Positions 6,525-10,498 of a DNA stretch of 10,498 nt are shown here, piece after piece. Source of the stretch: Bacteroidota bacterium (GTDB lineage Bacteria > Bacteroidota > Bacteroidia > NS11-12g > UBA955); assembly GCA_009918425.1 (NCBI GenBank), contig RGEC01000065.1, positions 1-10,498 of the forward strand, in the 5' to 3' direction. The position numbers and the translations under genes are program-made. Each line of letters begins with the position of its first letter. Within the stretch, counting starts at the first letter, position 1. Under the pieces are notes generated by a model. The model was not told the DNA's origin, did not search any database, and saw nothing but the letters and a program-made list of their open reading frames with translations.

Positions 6525-8423
6525 TCAGCTCCAGCCAAACACGCGTTTGATGGCGGCAAACATAACGTTTTCCGCTACTTCTTCTTTCTTGGTTGATTTA
6601 CGCTTCGGCGCAGAACCGTGACCATCACCTCCGGTTCCCACAGAATCAGATTCATCGGGCACATACTGAGGGAAATAGTCATCCTCACGATCAGGGCGGC
6701 TGTATTCATAAGGACCACGATACACCTCAGGAATAGCACCGGGCCAGTTTCCGTGAACATGCTTCACAGGTGCACTCCACTCAAGCGTATTGCTCTGCCA
6801 TGGGTTCTGCTCGGCTTTCTTACCGCGGAAAATGCTGTAAAAGAAATTCCAGAGAAACAGCAACTGAGCAGCACCGCCAACAATAGCAGCGATGGTCATC
6901 ATCTTGTTTACATCCATCCACACGTCAAACTCTTTCACCAGGGTGAACATGTAATAACGGCGGGGTACACCGGCAAGACCCATAAAGTGCATAGGGAAGA
7001 ACACCAGGTATGCGGTAATGAAGGTTATCCAAAAGTGGAACTGACCCAGCGTGTTGTTCAGCATACGGCCATACATACGGGGGAACCAGTGGTAGATACC
7101 CGCAAACATTCCGAAGATGGCAGATGAACCCATTACCAGGTGGAAGTGCGCTACCACAAAGTAGCTGTCATGAAGCTGAATATCCAGTGCGGCGTTACCG
7201 AGGTAAATACCGGTGAGACCGCCTGAAATAAAGAACGAAACCAGACCGATGGAGAAAAGCATGGCCGGCGTGAAACGCAGGTTGCCTTTCCACAGGGTGG
7301 TGAGATAGTTAAAGACTTTTACTGCCGACGGCACCGCAATTATCAGTGTGAGAATCATAAACACACTGCCCAGGAACGGATTCATACCCGTAATGAACAT
7401 GTGGTGACCCCATACGATGAAAGACAGGAAAGAAATACCCATCAGTGAAATCACCATGGCGGTGTAACCAAAAATCGGCTTGCGCGCATTGGTGGATATA
7501 ACCTCAGAGGTTATACCCAGAGCAGGCATCAGGATGATATATACCTCGGGGTGACCCAGGAACCAGAACAAGTGCTGGTAAAGAACAGGGCTACCACCGA
7601 TGTTTTCCATGGCACCTACCCCCTCCAGATAAATATCGGAAAGGTAAAATGATGTACCAAAACTTCTGTCGAAAACAAGGAACAGACCGGCACCCAGCAG
7701 AACGGGGAATGACAACAGACCCAGCACTGCTGTAAAGAAGAACGCCCAAATGGTAAGCGGCATGCGGTTCATGCTCATTCCTTTAGTACGCATGTTCAGT
7801 ACGGTACTGATATAGTTAATACCACCCAGCAGGGCAGAAACGATAAACAATATGATGGCAACAAGCCATAGGGTCATACCCAGACCGGAACCCGGCATGG
7901 CCTTTTCCAGGGCACTCAGCGGAGGATAAACTGTCCATCCGGCTGATGCAGGTCCGGTTTCAACGCCCACCGAAATGAGCAGAACTACCGAAGACATAAA
8001 GAAGAACCAGTAGCTGAGCATGTTGAGGAATGGCGATGCCATATCGCGGGCTCCTACCTGCAATGGAATAAGCAGGTTGGAAAAAGTTCCGCTAAGACCG
8101 GCGGTAAGCACGTAAAATACCATGATGGTTCCGTGAATGGTAACCAGACCCATATAAAAGTTGGGATCCAGCTTGCCATCCTGCGCCCATTTGCCAAGCA
8201 GCATTTCCATGATGCCAAATTTTTCGTCGGGCCATGCCAATTGCATGCGGAACAAAAGCGACATTACCAGTCCGACAATACCCATAACAATACCGGTAAT
8301 AAGGAATTGCTTGGAAATCATCTTGTGATCCATGGAGAACACGTACTTGCTAATGAAGCTTTCCTTGTGCTCGTGGTGATCGTGATCGTGATGGTGGTCT
8401 GTATGTAAAGCAGCGGTGCTCAT
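6525..8423 (-). CDS. coxA: Cytochrome c oxidase subunit I (aa3-type, A1-like)
   Basis: The 632-residue catalytic core subunit, which binds heme a, heme a3 and CuB, reduces O2 to water and pumps protons. Ligands are visible: heme a His97 (TIHGTIM) and His428, heme a3 His426 (VVAHFHLV), and CuB His291, His340 and His341. Glu293 and Tyr295 in GHPEVY mark an A1-type enzyme with the His-Tyr pair. The D-pathway segment ARDMASPFLN supplies Asp127 and Asn134. The N-terminus has an unusual run of eight His between residues 7 and 19. The C-terminus extends past the last helix (about 510-532) as a roughly 100-residue soluble tail rich in charged residues. The ATG at 8423 follows coxB by 18 bp, with a purine-rich leader (AGAAAAGAAAAAGAAT). 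All catalytic residues are intact. Confidence 0.98.
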   Translation of the reverse strand: MSTAALHTDHHHDHDHHEHKESFISKYVFSMDHKMISKQFLITGIVMGIVGLVMSLLFRMQLAWPDEKFGIMEMLLGKWAQDGKLDPNFYMGLVTIHGTIMVFYVLTAGLSGTFSNLLIPLQVGARDMASPFLNMLSYWFFFMSSVVLLISVGVETGPASAGWTVYPPLSALEKAMPGSGLGMTLWLVAIILFIVSALLGGINYISTVLNMRTKGMSMNRMPLTIWAFFFTAVLGLLSFPVLLGAGLFLVFDRSFGTSFYLSDIYLEGVGAMENIGGSPVLYQHLFWFLGHPEVYIILMPALGITSEVISTNARKPIFGYTAMVISLMGISFLSFIVWGHHMFITGMNPFLGSVFMILTLIIAVPSAVKVFNYLTTLWKGNLRFTPAMLFSIGLVSFFISGGLTGIYLGNAALDIQLHDSYFVVAHFHLVMGSSAIFGMFAGIYHWFPRMYGRMLNNTLGQFHFWITFITAYLVFFPMHFMGLAGVPRRYYMFTLVKEFDVWMDVNKMMTIAAIVGGAAQLLFLWNFFYSIFRGKKAEQNPWQSNTLEWSAPVKHVHGNWPGAIPEVYRGPYEYSRPDREDDYFPQYVPDESDSVGTGGDGHGSAPKRKSTKKEEVAENVMFAAIKRVFGWS

Positions 8424-8441
8424 ATTCTTTTTCTTTTCTGT

Positions 8442-9920
8442 TTAACGGATAGTAACGGCATTGGGTTTAACTACGGCAGAAGAATCTTTTGCACCTGAAT
8501 CACCTTCTGCAGGGGCAGGAGCAGCGGGTGGTGCTACAAAGGGAACCTGGCTTGCCATCCAGGTATTGTATTCGGCTTCTGAACCCACAACTGTGATTTT
8601 AATTTTCATGTTGTAGTGGGCCCCTCCGCAAATTTTATTGCAGTACAGATAAAACTCAAAGTCCTTGTTGTTTTTCTCTACCCTGGCTTCTTCGGTGGTT
8701 TTGTTGGGCACAAAGGAAAACCAGGTGGCCATACCGGGCACCACGTTCATCTGGCCGCGGAAATCGGGGAACCAGGCTGAGTGAATCACATCGCGGGCGC
8801 GGAAATTGAAGGTATATGACTTGCCTTTCACAAGCACAATTTCAGTAGTGATTTTATCATCGTTACCGGCATTGTTGAATACCTTATCATCCTTACGGTA
8901 AGTGCTGATGCGGGTGATGGTTGTGTTTTTGCGGCGAAGGTCTTTTTTCAGCTGACGCACATAGGCTCCAGATTCGGCATCTTCCATTTTGGTCTTCAGT
9001 TCTTTGAAAACTGCAGGGTAGGCTGTTGCATTGCTTCCGGTATTGAATTTAACAAAAGCGGCTTTCCAGGCTTTGGCAGAATCATCTGCAGATGCGATCT
9101 GCAAATTAAGCAGGGCCGTATCTTTTTTCAGGTCAACAAGAAGTGAATCTACATGATCCTGTACTGCCAGCCCCAAGGGATTTTTACCGCTGATGAAGGT
9201 AAAGTGGCTTTGACCAAATTTGTTGTCAGCACCGGCATATCGGGCTTTCCAACCAAACTGATAAGCAAAAACCTCGATTTCCTGAGCATCTTTAGGCTTC
9301 TCGGCAGTGATTTTGGACCATGTATTGAAACCGCGAAGCACCAAAAAGGTAAGAACAATCGCAGGAACCACAGTCCAAATCAACTCGAGTTTGTTATTGT
9401 GAAAATAATAGTGTGCTTTTTGGCCATCGCGGTAGCGGTATTTGAACATGAAATAGAAAAGCAGTGCTTCTGTTATGGCAAATACCACGAAGGTGAATCC
9501 GAAAGTCCAGTTAAACATACTGTCAATGGTTTCGCCATGCTCAGAATATGAATCGCCTATCATAACATATTTGCCATGATAAATCATTTCATACCAGATA
9601 CCGGCAACAGACGCTACCAAGAAAATAATGGCAACCCAGCGGTTGGTTGAGTTCCAGTTAACTACCTTCTTACCGGTGATTTTTTCAGTAAGTGAACCAA
9701 TGTCAAACGCACGGGCAACGATGAGAATGAGCAGCACTGCCAGGGTGCAGTAGCTGATAAATTCCCAGTCCCAGTTGGCGAGACTAAACTCCTTGGGGGG
9801 CTGGACTACATCGGTTGCAGTTTGGGCGATTGCAAAAAACGGCAGGGCCAGTAATAACATCGCTGAGAACATTTTCTTGCTGGCAAGAGCAGCGATGCCG
9901 GACAAATGGTTATTCTTCAT
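8442..9920 (-). CDS. coxB: Cytochrome c oxidase subunit II with CuA site
   Basis: A 492-residue subunit II that receives electrons from cytochrome c at the dinuclear CuA centre and passes them to heme a. Residues 1-32 look like a signal peptide (AIAQ). Four membrane helices follow at about 54-72, 95-113, 138-159 and 181-198; the last two are the usual subunit II hairpin and the first two are an N-terminal extension. The cupredoxin domain begins near EIEVFAYQFGW (214-224). CuA ligands are His380 (DVIHSAWFP), Cys427, Cys431, His435 and Met438. Lys429 replaces the Glu of the common CxExC form. About 100 extra residues (roughly 252-353), charged and partly helical, interrupt the cupredoxin domain. 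The tail (463-492) is Ala/Pro-rich and has no CxxCH heme site, so this is aa3, not caa3. It is the first gene of the run, with a candidate promoter upstream. Confidence 0.97.
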   Translation of the reverse strand: MKNNHLSGIAALASKKMFSAMLLLALPFFAIAQTATDVVQPPKEFSLANWDWEFISYCTLAVLLILIVARAFDIGSLTEKITGKKVVNWNSTNRWVAIIFLVASVAGIWYEMIYHGKYVMIGDSYSEHGETIDSMFNWTFGFTFVVFAITEALLFYFMFKYRYRDGQKAHYYFHNNKLELIWTVVPAIVLTFLVLRGFNTWSKITAEKPKDAQEIEVFAYQFGWKARYAGADNKFGQSHFTFISGKNPLGLAVQDHVDSLLVDLKKDTALLNLQIASADDSAKAWKAAFVKFNTGSNATAYPAVFKELKTKMEDAESGAYVRQLKKDLRRKNTTITRISTYRKDDKVFNNAGNDDKITTEIVLVKGKSYTFNFRARDVIHSAWFPDFRGQMNVVPGMATWFSFVPNKTTEEARVEKNNKDFEFYLYCNKICGGAHYNMKIKITVVGSEAEYNTWMASQVPFVAPPAAPAPAEGDSGAKDSSAVVKPNAVTIR

Positions 9921-9946
9921 TTATGCCAATTATGGATTTTGTGGCG

Positions 9947-9975
9947 CAAATTTAAGAATCAGCAGCTTGATTCAA
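9947..9975 (-). promoter_or_regulatory. coxB: Candidate promoter of the oxidase operon
   Basis: On the - strand TAAATTTG (9954-9947) matches the Bacteroidota -7 consensus TAnnTTTG, and a TTG (9975-9973) lies 18 bp upstream, close to the usual 19-21 bp for the -33 box. Transcription would start near 9941, giving a leader of about 20 bases before the coxB ATG at 9920. The -33 part lies within a 13-bp inverted repeat GCTTGA-A-TCAAGC (9977-9965), which may be an operator or chance. The position just ahead of an 11-gene run supports the call. Confidence 0.55.
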
Positions 9976-9977
9976 GC
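9965..9977. repeat. Short inverted repeat over the -33 region of the coxB promoter
   Basis: GCTTGA-T-TCAAGC on the + strand is a perfect 6+1+6 inverted repeat within the 112-bp gap between the VWA gene and coxB. It overlaps the likely -33 box, as expected for a repressor or activator site. A repeat of this size is not rare by chance, so its only support is its location. Confidence 0.3.
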
Positions 9978-10032
9978 AAAAAATGATAAATTTTAAGAAA
10001 GTTTATTAACGGCCTGAATGACAAGCGAATAA

Positions 10033-10498
10033 TCAGCGCCTGCTCTGGGTTTTAACCATTTCAAGAAGCATACTTTGGTTGTTGGCTTCAGGTAAAATGT
10101 GGATATTGTTTCCGCCACCCAGCCCGCTCAGGTGTTTTAGGAGCTCTAATGCGGTAGGATTTTGCCCAACCATAATGGTACTGAGGTGGATACCCTCTTT
10201 ATGAGCGTCCATTATCATCTTTTCCATGGCTTTGCGACCCATTCCACCGGTGGTAAATACCCCGTCGGTGACAATGACTATCTGGTTGTTTCCATTCGCC
10301 TGAAAGTGCTGTCTTGCCTGTTCATAGGCCAGCTTAAGTGCCGCGCCGCCATTGGTGCCACCCTCCGTTTTCAGCCGGTTGATACGGCTGTAAATACTGT
10401 CTTTATTGTCGACCGGACCGTGTGGATGAATTACCTTAGCTTCACTGCTAAAGCCAATTACACCAAGGCGGTCATCATTACGCAGGGCGGAAACCAGT
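10033..10498 (-). CDS. VWA-domain protein, C-terminal part (runs off the window)
   Basis: The last 154 residues of a longer protein; the N-terminus is beyond the right edge and the frame is open up to it. The fragment matches the second half of a von Willebrand factor A domain: DDRLGVIGFSSEA, then LKTEGGTNGGAAL with the MIDAS Thr48 (fragment numbering), then IVIVTDGVF with Asp78, then the segment GIHLSTIMVGQ and an LGGGNN...ILPEAN stretch common near the end of such domains. The DxSxS part of the metal site would lie outside the window. The family resembles YfbK-type and other bacterial VWA proteins, usually secreted or membrane-bound. It ends with KTQSRR and a TGA 112 bp upstream of coxB, so it is co-oriented with the oxidase operon but separated from it by a promoter-like gap. 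A link to respiration is not shown. Confidence 0.85.
   Translation of the reverse strand, partial: LVSALRNDDRLGVIGFSSEAKVIHPHGPVDNKDSIYSRINRLKTEGGTNGGAALKLAYEQARQHFQANGNNQIVIVTDGVFTTGGMGRKAMEKMIMDAHKEGIHLSTIMVGQNPTALELLKHLSGLGGGNNIHILPEANNQSMLLEMVKTQSRR

Noticed and set aside
6518..6559. Start of ctaA at the TTG at 6559 within coxA
   Set aside because: It adds 14 residues (PPSNACLAG...) that are simply the shifted coxA end; the TTG at 6517 gives a normal N-terminus ahead of helix 1. Not fully excluded.
6618..7127. + strand open frame of 169 codons opposite coxA
   Set aside because: It lies entirely antisense to the conserved coxA sequence, has no start signal and no recognisable domain.
7494..7518. 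Imperfect 25-bp palindrome inside coxA (arms TATAACCTC / GAGGTTATA around one base)
   Set aside because: Nine-bp perfect arms are expected about once in 10 kb when short spacers are allowed, it has no T-run, and it lies in well-conserved coding sequence (the ITSEVIS segment).
8462..8530. Cytochrome c domain at the CoxB C-terminus (caa3 type)
   Set aside because: The tail is Ala/Pro-rich with no CxxCH motif and only about 30 residues long, so there is no fused cytochrome c.
9153..9551. + strand open frame of 132 codons opposite coxB
   Set aside because: Antisense shadow of coxB, including its insert region; composition is not protein-like and there is no leader signal.

Overview
The window reads as a chromosomal piece of a Bacteroidota bacterium, probably from the Chitinophagales/Sphingobacteriales/Saprospirales side. 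The evidence is the gene order of the cytochrome oxidase cluster, the phylum-style CuA motif CNKICG in subunit II, tandem subunit III genes, A-rich leaders instead of strong Shine-Dalgarno sites, and promoter boxes of the TAnnTTTG type. The organism is an aerobe with an aa3-type (A1-like) heme-copper cytochrome c oxidase.

Layout. Positions 1-966 (+ strand) hold an AT-rich stretch: a palindrome at the very left edge, then a gene for an unrecognised lipoprotein with a C-terminal membrane helix. Everything else is on the - strand and is read from right to left. At the right edge is the 3' part of a von Willebrand factor A (VWA) domain protein (10033-10498). A 112-bp gap with a plausible promoter follows. 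Then comes a tightly packed run of 11 genes: coxB (subunit II), coxA (subunit I), ctaA (heme A synthase), ctaB (heme O synthase), a 200-residue subunit III-like protein, a 254-residue subunit III, a subunit IV-like protein, a SCO copper chaperone, a DUF420 (CtaM/YozB-like) protein, a 79-residue exported CPMC protein, and a DUF983 zinc-ribbon membrane protein. Gaps are 18 bp or less, and the last four genes overlap.

How the genes fit together. CoxB takes electrons from cytochrome c at CuA, and CoxA reduces O2 at the heme a3-CuB site. The subunit III and IV proteins complete the membrane complex. CtaB converts heme B to heme O and CtaA converts heme O to heme A. SCO probably metallates CuA. DUF420, the CPMC protein and DUF983 are the likely remaining assembly factors.

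The most unusual signal is a perfect 12-bp inverted repeat followed by seven Ts in the direction of transcription. It looks like a complete intrinsic terminator and lies inside the first codons of ctaA, just after coxA. ctaA has no ATG start (best candidate TTG) and ctaB starts with GTG. This points to deliberate down-tuning of the heme A branch, and perhaps of all distal genes, relative to coxBA. No CRISPR array, tRNA, rRNA or insertion sequence was seen.
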